Notes: generated by a model from the letters alone, not told the origin. Positions 18,189-26,679 are shown, counted from the first letter of the stretch. The stretch: 64,000 bases of DNA from Gammaproteobacteria bacterium (GCA_026710545.1 JAPOQU010000015.1:1-64000), one strand, 5' to 3'. Translations and numbers: made by a program.

Positions 18189-18204
18189 CCACACTTACAG
18201 GTAG
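18189..18204. promoter_or_regulatory. LuxR-type operator site 5 (upstream of the racemase gene)
   Basis: CCACACTTACAGGTAG followed by CTTGTGC. TTGTGC (18206-18211) starts one base after the core, and GATAAC (18228-18233) follows after 16 bp. It shares the GGTAGCTTG string with sites 2 (leftward) and 4. It would drive the rightward racemase gene. Confidence 0.6.
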
Positions 18205-18262
18205 CTTGTGCCGCGCCGGAATCTCTGGATAACTGTCAAGTGTAATTCAGGAGAAATCGATA

Positions 18263-19141
18263 ATGGCCCACGCTCTGAATATAAAGGTTATGTACCTGAA
18301 TCCAGTAGGCAGCAGTGCCTACGACCGGGTATTTGCAGACATGATTGAACAATACAAGTATCCCGCAACGCACGCGGACGTGGTTTCATTGAATCCGGAA
18401 ACCGTGCCGCCCGGCATGAATAACCTGGAGTACCGCAGCTATGAATCCTTTATTGTCAATGACACGGTCAAGGCAGCGCGTTATGCGTCTGAACATGACT
18501 ATGACGCCATGGTGATAGGGTGTTTTTACGACCCCGCCCTGCATGATGCCCGTGAAATATCGGGCAACACCGTCATCGTGGCGCCTTGTCAGGCCTCCAT
18601 CGTTACGGCTTTGAACATCGCAAATAACTTCTCAATCCTCATAGGGAAGACAAAATGGGAAACCCAGATGCGCCAGGCCGTTCATGAGTACGGATTCGGA
18701 GACAAGCTGGCCTCCTTCCAATCCGTTGATCTGCGGGTTAACGAATTTCACAAAGATCCGGAAGAGACGCGCAAACGACTGCAAGCCGCTGCCGTGGAAG
18801 CCGTGCAGGTCCACAAGGCGGAATCCATCATCCTGGGTTGCACCCTGGAAATCGGTTTTTACCGGGAACTCCAGGACTACCTGGACGGCCCGGAGGCATT
18901 TCCCGGCGCAGGGATCCCGGTTATCGATCCGTCAATAGCCGCCTTCAAGGCGGCGGAAAACGCGGCATTATTGAAACAGTACGGTTGGAAGAACAGCAGG
19001 TACGGGGGAATGCAACCACCACCTGAAAACGAGTTAAAGGCATTCAACCTGTTCCGGGAAGATTACGAATTCGGGAACGTCATACACGTGCCGGCTACGA
19101 CTCAGCCATCAGGACAACAGATACAGCATGGGTCAGAGTAA
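18263..19141 (+). CDS. hyuE: Asp/Glu/hydantoin racemase-family protein
   Basis: A 292-residue cofactor-independent racemase-fold protein. The two catalytic cysteines of the family sit in VIGCFYDP (Cys87) and ILGCTLEIG (Cys193), with the NPVGSSAYD N-terminal stretch. Hydantoin racemases interconvert D- and L-5-substituted hydantoins so that an enantioselective ring-opening enzyme can use both. The ATG lies after AGGAGA. It is divergent from hyuB across a 189-bp control region holding two LuxR-type sites. The racemase family is clear; the hydantoin substrate is inferred from hyuA, hyuB and the NCS1 permease. The C-terminal ~45 residues extend beyond the usual fold. Confidence 0.85.
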   Translation: MAHALNIKVMYLNPVGSSAYDRVFADMIEQYKYPATHADVVSLNPETVPPGMNNLEYRSYESFIVNDTVKAARYASEHDYDAMVIGCFYDPALHDAREISGNTVIVAPCQASIVTALNIANNFSILIGKTKWETQMRQAVHEYGFGDKLASFQSVDLRVNEFHKDPEETRKRLQAAAVEAVQVHKAESIILGCTLEIGFYRELQDYLDGPEAFPGAGIPVIDPSIAAFKAAENAALLKQYGWKNSRYGGMQPPPENELKAFNLFREDYEFGNVIHVPATTQPSGQQIQHGSE

Positions 19142-19289
19142 TGCCTGATGAATTTCTTACTCTGCCCTGACCTGGCGAAGCCAGAACCAAAATGTACCCT
19201 CCATTGGAATAAAAAACCTCTTGCTTATGACAAAAAGTATAATCTTGCCCTGAGGTCAACCACTTGGACGCGACTTTAAGATTGCCCTG

Positions 19290-20498
19290 TCAATTCGCAG
19301 ATAGAAAGACTGCGCGCCTGTCGGCAGCCATCTCTACCCTGACGTGCGCCATCAGGCTGGGGATCCCAGGCTCGCATAGATCATCGCCCGCAGGTTGCCA
19401 GATATAGCCCAGGTTTGACAGTTGGTCCAACTGGGCATCGACTGCTTGTGTCTCCACGCCGGTCCGGGTAACCAGGAAGTCTGAAAGCTGGGCCAGACGG
19501 GCCGTTTCCTGTTCTTCAAACGCGTCGGCTACCGCTTGCGCGGCCTGGAGCAACCCCTGCCTGCGCAGCTCGCCGTAACGATCTCCGTAGTAAGCGGACT
19601 TGCCGGCTTCAAACTTCGACCTGGCGGCCTCGACAGTCCCGGCCTGCACACTAAAATTCAGGGAGTTCACCATGGCATGGCACAGGGCTTCACCCCAGAG
19701 TTGAATGAAATAGGGGTAACGCTGGCTTTCCTCTACTACAGTCTCCGAGGCGATCTCATCAAAGACGATGCCATAGTCCGTCAGGGGCTTCACCAACGCT
19801 TCGACAGTGGCCCCCCGGCTGAGCCGTCCGATGCCCAGGACCTCGGCCCGGTTCCAGAAGGTGACGCTCATCTTATTCAGGTGGTCTCTCAGGTTGGGGG
19901 TTCCGGCAAGAACCAGCAGAAAAAGGGCGCCCTGCTTACGCGCCCGCTGGCTGGCGTTCAACAGGGTGTGTCCTACCTCGATGTCCAGAGTATGCGCCTC
20001 ATCCAGCGCCACCACCAGCGGGCGCTTGCGGCAGCGGGCAATTAACATTTGGGCAAGATGACGGCGTTTAACGTTATCTTTCTCGACGGGTGTCATGTTG
20101 TCCCAACGGGCGCCAATGGCCTGCAAGTCGATACTGACACCGGTGGGCATAATGGACTTAAGAAACTTCCCCAGTGCACTATCGTCATAGAGCAGATGAC
20201 CTGCCAGATCCGTGACGTTTCTGATCTCGGCCGGTGTCAGGTCCAGCGTGTCGGCGCCTTGCTCTTCGCACTGTCGCCGGAAGGTTTCGAGCAGCACGGT
20301 CTTGCCGTTGCCCCGGGGTCCGTAGAGTATCGCTTCACGGGGCGGGCTGCGGCCGTCCTGCAGGTTGGCAAATAGTGTCTGCAATGTATCCAGCGGCGCT
20401 TCGCGTCCCGCCAGCAAGGGTGGCGCATCGCCGCTGCCGGGGCGAAACAGGCGCTTTAATTTTGAGCGGTACCCGGGGTCTGAATATTTTGCTGTCAC
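19290..20498 (-). CDS. AAA-family ATPase of unknown role
   Basis: About 402 residues. Walker A is GPRGNGKT and Walker B is LVVALDEAH, followed by a sensor-type stretch LFLLVLAGTPN and a C-terminal helical/winged region. This resembles the ExeA/TniB/Orc1-like group of ATPases that load or switch partner proteins on DNA or membranes, but I cannot assign one. Start chosen at GTG 20498: a TATACT box lies 7 nt upstream, so the message may be leaderless; a TTG at 20525 is the alternative. It has no obvious partner, and borders the defence/addiction block. Confidence 0.75.
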   Translation of the reverse strand: MTAKYSDPGYRSKLKRLFRPGSGDAPPLLAGREAPLDTLQTLFANLQDGRSPPREAILYGPRGNGKTVLLETFRRQCEEQGADTLDLTPAEIRNVTDLAGHLLYDDSALGKFLKSIMPTGVSIDLQAIGARWDNMTPVEKDNVKRRHLAQMLIARCRKRPLVVALDEAHTLDIEVGHTLLNASQRARKQGALFLLVLAGTPNLRDHLNKMSVTFWNRAEVLGIGRLSRGATVEALVKPLTDYGIVFDEIASETVVEESQRYPYFIQLWGEALCHAMVNSLNFSVQAGTVEAARSKFEAGKSAYYGDRYGELRRQGLLQAAQAVADAFEEQETARLAQLSDFLVTRTGVETQAVDAQLDQLSNLGYIWQPAGDDLCEPGIPSLMAHVRVEMAADRRAVFLSAN

Positions 20499-20577
20499 GG
20501 CAGAAAGTATAGCACAGGGGTACAACTTCCCATATCAGACTTGACCTCATACAGGGGAGGCTGGAAAGCAGACCGCT

Positions 20578-20600
20578 GGGGACAGAATTAAATTTAAGGA
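20578..20600. repeat. Half copy of the GGGGAC palindrome family
   Basis: GGGGACAGAATTAAATTTAAGG keeps the left half of the dispersed palindrome (compare 28600-28621), but the right arm has decayed. It lies in the spacer between the AAA ATPase and the small membrane protein gene, where I see nothing else. Confidence 0.35.
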
Positions 20601-20663
20601 GCCTCTTGGTTTCTATGCCAATAATCAGGCGGCTTTGTCGTGGCGCTTTGCTTCGGGGTCTGG

Positions 20664-20843
20664 CTATGGCTGCACAACGGGCCGGGGCCGGAACAGTCCT
20701 TCGATGAGTCCTTCCAGGCGGGACAAGCGATCGCGCACGTCGGCAAGCTCTTCGGCGACCTTGTCGATGCGCTTATCCAGGCGCAGGATGAGTCCGGCGA
20801 GGGCGATGCCAACGCCGATGGTTGCCATAAATTCGGGAGACAT
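20664..20843 (-). CDS. Small membrane-anchored coiled-coil protein (59 aa)
   Basis: A short gene read leftward from ATG 20843 to TAG 20664-20666, encoding MSPEFMATIGVGIALAGLIL then a charged heptad-like stretch (DKRIDKVAEELADVRDRL, SRLEGLIEGLF). One N-terminal membrane segment is followed by a coiled coil. It resembles the 109-residue protein at 58743-59072 (IIGVGVTLAGLIL... RLHGRVARQEGLMEGL), so both belong to one small family. The function is unknown; such proteins are often annotated as hypothetical near mobile or defence genes. No good Shine-Dalgarno is visible. Confidence 0.6.
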   Translation of the reverse strand: MSPEFMATIGVGIALAGLILRLDKRIDKVAEELADVRDRLSRLEGLIEGLFRPRPVVQP

Positions 20844-20894
20844 GTTTCCAGTATAGTTGACTATGCCGTGTTAAACAATGTATCAAAACTGGCT

Positions 20895-20907
20895 TGAGTA
20901 TTCTCTC
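20895..20907. repeat. Left copy of a 13-bp direct repeat (TGAGTATTCTCTC)
   Basis: The same 13 bases occur at 26750-26762, just outside the FitAB-AbiE block. A chance match in about 6 kb is possible. It is listed as a candidate boundary of an acquired segment. Confidence 0.3.
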
Positions 20908-20977
20908 TAAATACTACGCGCTATGCTATGGAGGTGCAGGTCCCGTCCGGGTCAGAGATTGTAGCGCTGATCCCGGG

Positions 20978-21400
20978 CTATCCTATCTCCCATGGATTAA
21001 TAACCTGAAGGCCCGCCGCGACAAATGGGTTTGTGTCCCGTGTGGCGATGCTCATCCCGTTGGCTGCAGCCGTTGCAGCAAGGTATCCGTCAGCCGTACT
21101 GATTGACTGACCGGCCATCCCGGCCTGCGACATGACTTCGGCATAAGCTTCCGTGACGGCAAGATCGAAAGGCAATACGCGACCGCTGAACAGCGGCAAC
21201 AGCTTGTTCTCCAGGCTGTTCCGTAACTTTGTTTTACGCCTCCCGGACGGCAGCAGGGCCGCTCCAAAGCGTAGTTCGGCCACGGTGATTGCCGACAGGT
21301 ATAGTGTTTCGATGGCCTGTGCATTGATCCAATCCAGGACACGGGATTCGGGGTTCGGGCGCAACGACTCCGAAATCACGTTGGTGTCCAGCATGATCAT
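20978..21400 (-). CDS. fitB: PIN-domain RNase toxin, FitB/VapC type
   Basis: A 140-residue PIN-fold ribonuclease. The metal-binding acidic residues are visible as Asp5 (MLDTNVISE), Glu42 (TVAELRFG), Asp104 (TADGYLAA) and Asp122 (TRDTNPF). It ends in VINPWEIG, typical of the FitB subgroup. Toxins of this type cleave RNA and are neutralised by the cognate ribbon-helix-helix protein. The start codon overlaps the antitoxin stop by 4 bp (ATGA), giving coupled translation. It appears intact. Confidence 0.92.
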   Translation of the reverse strand: MIMLDTNVISESLRPNPESRVLDWINAQAIETLYLSAITVAELRFGAALLPSGRRKTKLRNSLENKLLPLFSGRVLPFDLAVTEAYAEVMSQAGMAGQSISTADGYLAATAAANGMSIATRDTNPFVAAGLQVINPWEIG

Positions 21401-21651
21401 TCAAAACTCGCGTGTCTGGCGGGGCTCTTGTCGCGCACTTGGTCGATAAGCGCGATTTCTTCGTCGGTCAACTTTATTTCACGGCCTATCCCGGCCAGTA
21501 TGGAACCGAGCTTGACGCGGCTCTCGGGCTTTACGGTTTGTTTCAGGATTGCACGGACTTCGGCCTCAGTACTGTTCCCGTTACGGGCAGCGCGCACGCG
21601 CAAGGCGCGATGAACGTCATCTGGCAAATTGCGTATCGTCAGACTTGCCAT
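21397..21651 (-). CDS. fitA: FitA-type antitoxin (ribbon-helix-helix)
   Basis: An 84-residue protein beginning MASLTIRNLPDDVHRALRVR, the classic FitA/Arc-like beta strand plus helices, then NGNSTEAEVRAIL. The C-terminal part (KLTDEEIALIDQVRDK) would wrap the PIN toxin. ATG 21651 was chosen because the homologous N-terminus begins there; ATGs up to 15 nt upstream would only add MMVMI. First gene of the pair; an inverted repeat 25 bp upstream is the likely self-bound operator. Confidence 0.92.
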   Translation of the reverse strand: MASLTIRNLPDDVHRALRVRAARNGNSTEAEVRAILKQTVKPESRVKLGSILAGIGREIKLTDEEIALIDQVRDKSPARHASFE

Positions 21652-21675
21652 AATCATCACCATCATTTGCTTTCA

Positions 21676-21705
21676 ATGATAGCAATCTTACTATGATGCT
21701 ATCAT
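21676..21705. promoter_or_regulatory. Inverted repeat operator of fitAB
   Basis: ATGATAGC (21676-21683) and GCTATCAT (21698-21705) form 8-bp arms separated by 14 bp, just upstream of the antitoxin gene. This is the usual layout for dimer-of-dimer binding by ribbon-helix-helix antitoxin-toxin complexes. Confidence 0.6.
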
Positions 21706-21853
21706 AGCTGCAAGTTTCTGAAACTATACGGGGACGAACCTCCGCTTACAACATGCGGAGGCATGCTTAAATCGGTCGCTTGCCGCGTGACAGGTCAATT
21801 ACGCAATATAGCGCGATATAAATTAATTTTTGCTAATGGAACTAACCTGTACC

Positions 21854-21940
21854 ATTCCCGTGCAAACGGGAATCCAGTGAAACAAAGGGTCGCCCAAAGG
21901 GCGACACAATATCCACTGGACTCCCACTTTCGGGGAAGTG
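21854..21940. repeat. Paired inverted REP-like element
   Basis: Hairpin ATTCCCGTGCAAACGGGAAT plus CCAGTG at the left end is matched by an inverted relative (CACTGGACTCCCACTTTCGG...) at the right end. Between them is a perfect hairpin GTCGCCC-AAA-GGGCGAC (21889-21905). The whole looks like a small non-autonomous element or BIME. The surrounding 21707-22481 holds no convincing gene. Confidence 0.55.
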
Positions 21941-22481
21941 GTACGGGGGGAATGCCCTGGCCTATGGAGCATGTTCTGTACTGGACTCTGATCCCCGCTT
22001 ACGACTTGCAGGGAATGTTGAAGCGCCAATGAGTTGAAAACAGTGACCGGCATTATATCATTCGACAGACCAGATAGAGGTTCTCTCAAATACGTTTGAG
22101 CATGGAATTAAAGAGATGCAAAAAGCAATCCAACGCGGGGCAGGAATGAAGAGACAGAGACTGGTATTCCCATCGCAGGCAAGACAGACCTCCACCCCTG
22201 CCAGAACTGCCTTGCAGCTCTGGGGTTGAAACGGTCTATATATAAAATACTCTGTCATCAACTCATTTACCGGGGGCGTCCAAATTCACCGTATTCGCGT
22301 AGCAGCACAAAATTTAAACATCTGGGTTTGAATCCTTCCCTGAAAAAGCTACTACGGAGATGGGCTTGAAAGAGCAGACCATCTGGCACGACCGGAGATG
22401 GCGTGGCGACGTGCTTTCGATAGCTTCAGTATTGACCCCGCGCGAGTCGGTTTTCAGCATAATCTAGGAGAGAAATTACCA

Positions 22482-23501
22482 GTGACAACTAAATTACCTG
22501 ACGCAAAGTTGTATTTTCACGATGTCTTATGGAGTGTGCCTTGGGATGACATAATTTCCGAACGGAATGGGGAAAGCAAACGGTTTTTGGAAGTTATGAA
22601 AAAAATGGGACACATCCTGGAACCGTGTCAAAACTGGGATGCTACACCCTGCGCTATGGCATGGTTATTATTATGGTCGAGAAATTTCGGCATCGGCCAA
22701 TCAGCGCTCGCACTTCTTGAATGCCAACTCCCCATTACCGGCGGCGGACAACGTCGGATGCTTGATGTGCTCTGTCGGCAAGCGGTAGAACTGCAACTTG
22801 ACTTGATGGTGATTGCAAACCCGGACGAGGCATCTTTGGGGGAAATCGACCCAGAGAAAGTGGGGGAGGTCTATGACCGTCTCTGTGCTTACATCGCTTA
22901 CTGTGCAAATAACGAGAGCAGGTACTATATAAAGATGTACGAGAAAGATGTTCTTAATGCCGTGGATGACTTGATGGACTCCGAACGGGAACTCCTGAGC
23001 GAAACATCTAAATACAGCAATTTGTTCAAGAAATTACAAAAAGAACTTTGGGGTGATGACGTCGAAAACGATGGCCCTACTCAAGTACCGAGGAGAGCAG
23101 AACGCAGAGGGTTTGCTAAAGAACAGAAAAATCGTTTAAGGCGATGGCTTCAGCATGAAGATTTGGCTAAGTGGGATGATGAAATCCGAAACCGCGTTGC
23201 TAAAAAACGCTTTGTAAACAATTTTCCTGACTTGGTTGTAGGCACCTCCGTACGAGATATGCTACGGAAGTTTGGAATGGGATTCGGCTACTTGTCCCAT
23301 CAACGAGCATCTGCCGTAGTCCATGGATCATACATCGGCCCATTTATGGAAGATTGGGGGCAGGGTTTTATTCCTGCCGTGGTCGAAGATCCTAAAATAT
23401 TGGAACGTGAAGCGGCTCATGTACGTCGGTTTACACACAATAATGCTTTCCGATTGCATCAGTTACGAGAATGGATAGCCGACTTCTGTGTTGCGGGATA
23501 G
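22482..23501 (+). CDS. Hypothetical protein, AT-rich accessory gene
   Basis: About 339 residues, not recognised. It is mainly helical and hydrophilic, with a Lys/Arg-rich middle (QVPRRAERRGFAKEQKNRLRRW) and a C-terminal third rich in aromatic residues and histidine (GFGYLSHQRASAVVHGSYIGP). The SxxVHG-type stretch vaguely recalls helical DUF5677/HEPN-like proteins, but that is weak. Start chosen at GTG 22482 because AGGAGAG precedes it; ATG 22398 is in frame but has GGAG directly abutting it. Base composition is more AT-rich than flanking core genes. Followed by a nuclease-like gene on the same strand, so the two may form a defence pair. Confidence 0.65.
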   Translation: MTTKLPDAKLYFHDVLWSVPWDDIISERNGESKRFLEVMKKMGHILEPCQNWDATPCAMAWLLLWSRNFGIGQSALALLECQLPITGGGQRRMLDVLCRQAVELQLDLMVIANPDEASLGEIDPEKVGEVYDRLCAYIAYCANNESRYYIKMYEKDVLNAVDDLMDSERELLSETSKYSNLFKKLQKELWGDDVENDGPTQVPRRAERRGFAKEQKNRLRRWLQHEDLAKWDDEIRNRVAKKRFVNNFPDLVVGTSVRDMLRKFGMGFGYLSHQRASAVVHGSYIGPFMEDWGQGFIPAVVEDPKILEREAAHVRRFTHNNAFRLHQLREWIADFCVAG

Positions 23502-23624
23502 CAAATGCGCCAGGGTCTTTTCTGGGCTGGCTAAGGCCGTTTGCAAAAACTATCGCGAGTCTTCTTGAATAGAAGGTCACGGGGGCTGCTTGTGAAAACT
23601 GATTACACAGGCTAAAGTTTACCC

Positions 23625-24758
23625 ATGGAAAGTCTAATTAATACCATCAAGCAATATTTCGATACAGGTTCTTATGATAGCGAAGAGGCGGTAAGAGCGC
23701 AGATTTGTTATCCGATTTTACAAAAATTGGGTTGGGATACGCATTCGCCCGTTCATGTGGTCCCTGAATACAAAGTCGATACTTTAAAAGTAGATATTGC
23801 CTTATGCCATTCGCCGAGAGAACCGGTAATTTTTATCGAGGTAAAAGCTCCGGGCAAATGCTCACCACAGGGTCAGCATCAGGTTTTCAATTACGCTGCC
23901 GGGCAAGGCGGCATTCCCATGATTATTTTTACCGATGGCGATGAATGGCATTTTTACAATAGTTACGGCACCGGAGGTTATGAATCCAGAAAAGTGAAAA
24001 ACATCCAGCTTACGAAGAATGATTCAACTGGTTGCGTTAAGTATTTCCGTCGTTACCTGCAATACGAAGAAGTGAAAACGGAACAGGCTTTCGATAATTT
24101 ACGTCGTGATTATGACCAAGCTCGGTCGGCTAACGAAGCAAAATCAAAAATTCCTGAAGCCTGGTCCCTTCTCGTCAACAGCTCAGATGAAATGTTGGTC
24201 GAGGTTATTGTTGACCGAGTGAAAGAGATCAGCGACAGGAGACATACGCCAAAGAAAGAAGATGTGGTTGAATTTTTAAAGGGATTGAAGCCTGCAAAGC
24301 AACCTATGCCGGGGCCAGGAAAGGATCGTCAGCAAGAATCTGGTCCTGATTCTGGAACAGAAAAAGTAACACATCGATATAAAATCGACGGACAAACCGA
24401 TAATGGCAAGAATGGCAAGGATGTATATATGAAAACGCTCGATTATGTTCTTGCCGAATATGGTCGATTTGAGGAACTAAAAAATCAAAAGTTCAACAAA
24501 ATGAAAAGCCGCGCTCTTGGTACCGGGTATCATATATCTGAGAATAGGGAGGAGATTCCTAAAGGAATAGAACATAAAACACAATTAGAGCGGAGCAGAA
24601 AATGGGTCAACACCAACTTGTCCGCAGCAAATATGTCATCAAAGCTTGTCGAAGTCGGCGGATTTTATAATCGGGTTGAGAATAGAAAAATCCTGGGCAC
24701 ATGGGATAGTGGCGCCGAGGTGAAGTTTGATATTCCCACGCGACCCTCCAGGTCGTAA
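23625..24758 (+). CDS. Stand-alone HsdR N-terminal-like (PD-(D/E)xK) protein
   Basis: A 377-residue protein. Residues ~20-150 resemble the N-terminal nuclease domain of type I restriction R subunits: Asp57 in LKVDIAL, and Glu72-Val-Lys74 in VIFIEVKAPG form the PD-(D/E)xK triad. A GQHQVFNYAAGQG helix and IIFTDGDEWHFY follow. There is no helicase/translocase part. After a flexible linker (KPAKQPMPGPGKDRQQESG), a separate C-terminal domain (about 270-375, WVNTNLS... VEVGGFYNRVENRK) is not recognised. It could be a defence nuclease or DNA-binding factor. AT-rich; 123 bp after the preceding hypothetical gene. Confidence 0.72.
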   Translation: MESLINTIKQYFDTGSYDSEEAVRAQICYPILQKLGWDTHSPVHVVPEYKVDTLKVDIALCHSPREPVIFIEVKAPGKCSPQGQHQVFNYAAGQGGIPMIIFTDGDEWHFYNSYGTGGYESRKVKNIQLTKNDSTGCVKYFRRYLQYEEVKTEQAFDNLRRDYDQARSANEAKSKIPEAWSLLVNSSDEMLVEVIVDRVKEISDRRHTPKKEDVVEFLKGLKPAKQPMPGPGKDRQQESGPDSGTEKVTHRYKIDGQTDNGKNGKDVYMKTLDYVLAEYGRFEELKNQKFNKMKSRALGTGYHISENREEIPKGIEHKTQLERSRKWVNTNLSAANMSSKLVEVGGFYNRVENRKILGTWDSGAEVKFDIPTRPSRS

Positions 24759-24873
24759 TGGCCTCCAGGGGACCGGGCTGAATAACCTGGATTATGCTGG
24801 GAGGGAATCTACCAGGGAGCATAATATTTCTGGTTTATCGGATCATAATGGACCACATACAACAGGACGAATC

Positions 24874-25869
24874 TCATGCAATATCCAGAGTTACACTCAG
24901 CCCGCGGCGATGCTTGCGCACATGCAGGGTTTTCCAGGCGAGCATCGGCATGGCGCCAATCCGTGTTTGTATATCCGGGTCGACATCAAGCAGGCGCGCA
25001 TTTATTTCGCCGCGCTCAAGAATGCCGTCAAGAAAAGCTCGCTCGTTAGCTGACAGGTCGAACAGGAAAGCAAATCTTTCTCGGCAAAGCGCAACGGTTT
25101 CTTCGACCCACAGTTCGATATCCTTTTTCTCTGTAAAGTAGCCATGTGGCAGGCAAAAGAGGAGTTTTTGACGAAAATCGCGCGGGTTGCCTTCGATAGC
25201 GTCGACTGACGTGTTTCGCCAGTCGAACCGACTGCAAGCGCCGATGGCCAGAACGGCGGCCTTGATCTGGCCCCAGTCGAGTCCCTCGATTGACAGAATG
25301 CGGCGCGCATCAAACAGGTCGCGCGCTGCGTTCCGGTCGATTAGCGCAACGATCTTTCCGGCAACGATTTCGTGCAGGTTGAGAATAAGGATGTTGTTTA
25401 CCTGGATCCCGCCAATATTACGGGACTCCATGCGCGTAGCGCCGAACAAGGGCTCGCGCGCCATATAATTCACATCCAATTCCAGCGTGGCATTACCGCC
25501 AAGCGCGGAAGTGTAGCGTGACAGCCATTTGCCGCCGGCATGCTCGTCGGGACGACGACGAACGCTGTAGCCCTGAGAGACGAGAAGACGGTCGATTGCG
25601 GCATCGACGTCCGAGCGTTCGCTTTCCATTACCGCGCGGTCGAGCGCGCCGATATAGTTCAGGTCAATATCTATCGAGAGCCGGTCGAAATGGAGATGAA
25701 AGACATTGAGGGCCGTGCCGCCCTTGAGGACGAGACGTCCGGAGAGATGCGGGTCACGGTTGATCTCATCCAGCAGGTCCAGCAGCCTGAGTACCTTCTC
25801 CAGCGTACCCGGTTGGTATCCTGTCTCTCCGGCAAGGCGTTGCAGCGTCTGGACAGAGGGGGGCGCCAC
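24874..25869 (-). CDS. abiEii: AbiEii-type nucleotidyltransferase toxin
   Basis: A 331-residue protein of the AbiEii/DUF1814 family. The nucleotidyltransferase signatures LVLKGGTALN (residues 46-55) and RLSIDIDL (63-70) are present, with the later GKIVALIDRNAARDLFD stretch. AbiEii toxins modify tRNA or nucleotides and give phage-induced growth arrest. The start GTG at 25869 directly abuts the TGA of the antitoxin gene, so translation is coupled. It appears intact. Confidence 0.88.
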   Translation of the reverse strand: MAPPSVQTLQRLAGETGYQPGTLEKVLRLLDLLDEINRDPHLSGRLVLKGGTALNVFHLHFDRLSIDIDLNYIGALDRAVMESERSDVDAAIDRLLVSQGYSVRRRPDEHAGGKWLSRYTSALGGNATLELDVNYMAREPLFGATRMESRNIGGIQVNNILILNLHEIVAGKIVALIDRNAARDLFDARRILSIEGLDWGQIKAAVLAIGACSRFDWRNTSVDAIEGNPRDFRQKLLFCLPHGYFTEKKDIELWVEETVALCRERFAFLFDLSANERAFLDGILERGEINARLLDVDPDIQTRIGAMPMLAWKTLHVRKHRRGLSVTLDIA

Positions 25870-26679
25870 TCACAGTCCCTCAAACCGGCGTTCGACAAAA
25901 TCGATTGGGAGAATGACATTCCAGCCCTTCGCCGTCCTGCCGGAGCCGGGTTTTGCACCCAGGGCATATCGGGTTCCGGATGGCGCCAGCGTCCGCAGTT
26001 CTTCGAGCGTTCGTTCCAGCACACCCAATCGCTTCTGTTCGCGTTCCAGCCAGAAACCCAACGCGCCGGCAGCCGTGGCATTTCCGATCTTGTGTGCATA
26101 TCGAACCAGAATTCCGGCATCGATTCGCGCCACCAGGTCCAGCGAGTTGAGCAACTCCTCTGCACCGCCGGCCAGGTCGTGACGATCGAACAGGTCCGTA
26201 ATGGTCCGTTCAACTGTCGTCACATCGACCGCTAACCCCAAACGGTCGATTATCATTACACCGTCTGTCGGCGCTCCGTTTTGACCCGCAAAGCCTCGCG
26301 GCGGCTTGACGAAACGGCAGACAAGTCCGTTGGCCTCGTACACGCAGGGTTCACCGCGCGCGATGACCTGTACCTCATGGCTCTCAGTATAAGCATAGCC
26401 GTGCAACTCCATGGCCGCATGATAGGCGATCACGCAGCCCGGACGCAGACGAGAGGCGGCCAGAAAGCGGTCGACAGTCCAGGCCCGCGCTTCAGCATGT
26501 TTGGGCACGGACGCGAAGACACCCCGCGCAATGCGCCGGATGTTGCCCGCTTGAAGATGCTGTGTGAGCATCGCCGTAACGACCTTGTCGCCGGGAGGGC
26601 GACCGACCGCGGCAGCGTATTCGGCACGGCGAAAAACCGGGTGCGTGCTGAAAAAAGGCGCAGATATCATTCGGGGCAT
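25870..26679 (-). CDS. abiEi: AbiEi-type antitoxin / transcriptional regulator
   Basis: A 269-residue protein with an N-terminal winged-helix (FRRAEYAAAVG... LQAGNIRRIARGVFAS) and an AbiEi C-terminal domain (VVTTVERTITDLFDRHDLAGGAEELL type stretch). It represses its own operon and antagonises AbiEii. ATG 26679 has GGAG 8 nt upstream. Two near-identical direct repeats lie 50-85 bp upstream and may be its operator. Confidence 0.87.
   Translation of the reverse strand: MPRMISAPFFSTHPVFRRAEYAAAVGRPPGDKVVTAMLTQHLQAGNIRRIARGVFASVPKHAEARAWTVDRFLAASRLRPGCVIAYHAAMELHGYAYTESHEVQVIARGEPCVYEANGLVCRFVKPPRGFAGQNGAPTDGVMIIDRLGLAVDVTTVERTITDLFDRHDLAGGAEELLNSLDLVARIDAGILVRYAHKIGNATAAGALGFWLEREQKRLGVLERTLEELRTLAPSGTRYALGAKPGSGRTAKGWNVILPIDFVERRFEGL

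Noticed and set aside
21763..22032. An 89-codon open frame on the + strand
   Set aside because: It runs through the composite inverted repeat element and has no protein-like features.
22318..22345. GGGTTTGAATCC resembling a tRNA T-arm
   Set aside because: The stem does not pair properly and no anticodon arm, D-arm or acceptor stem could be found around it.
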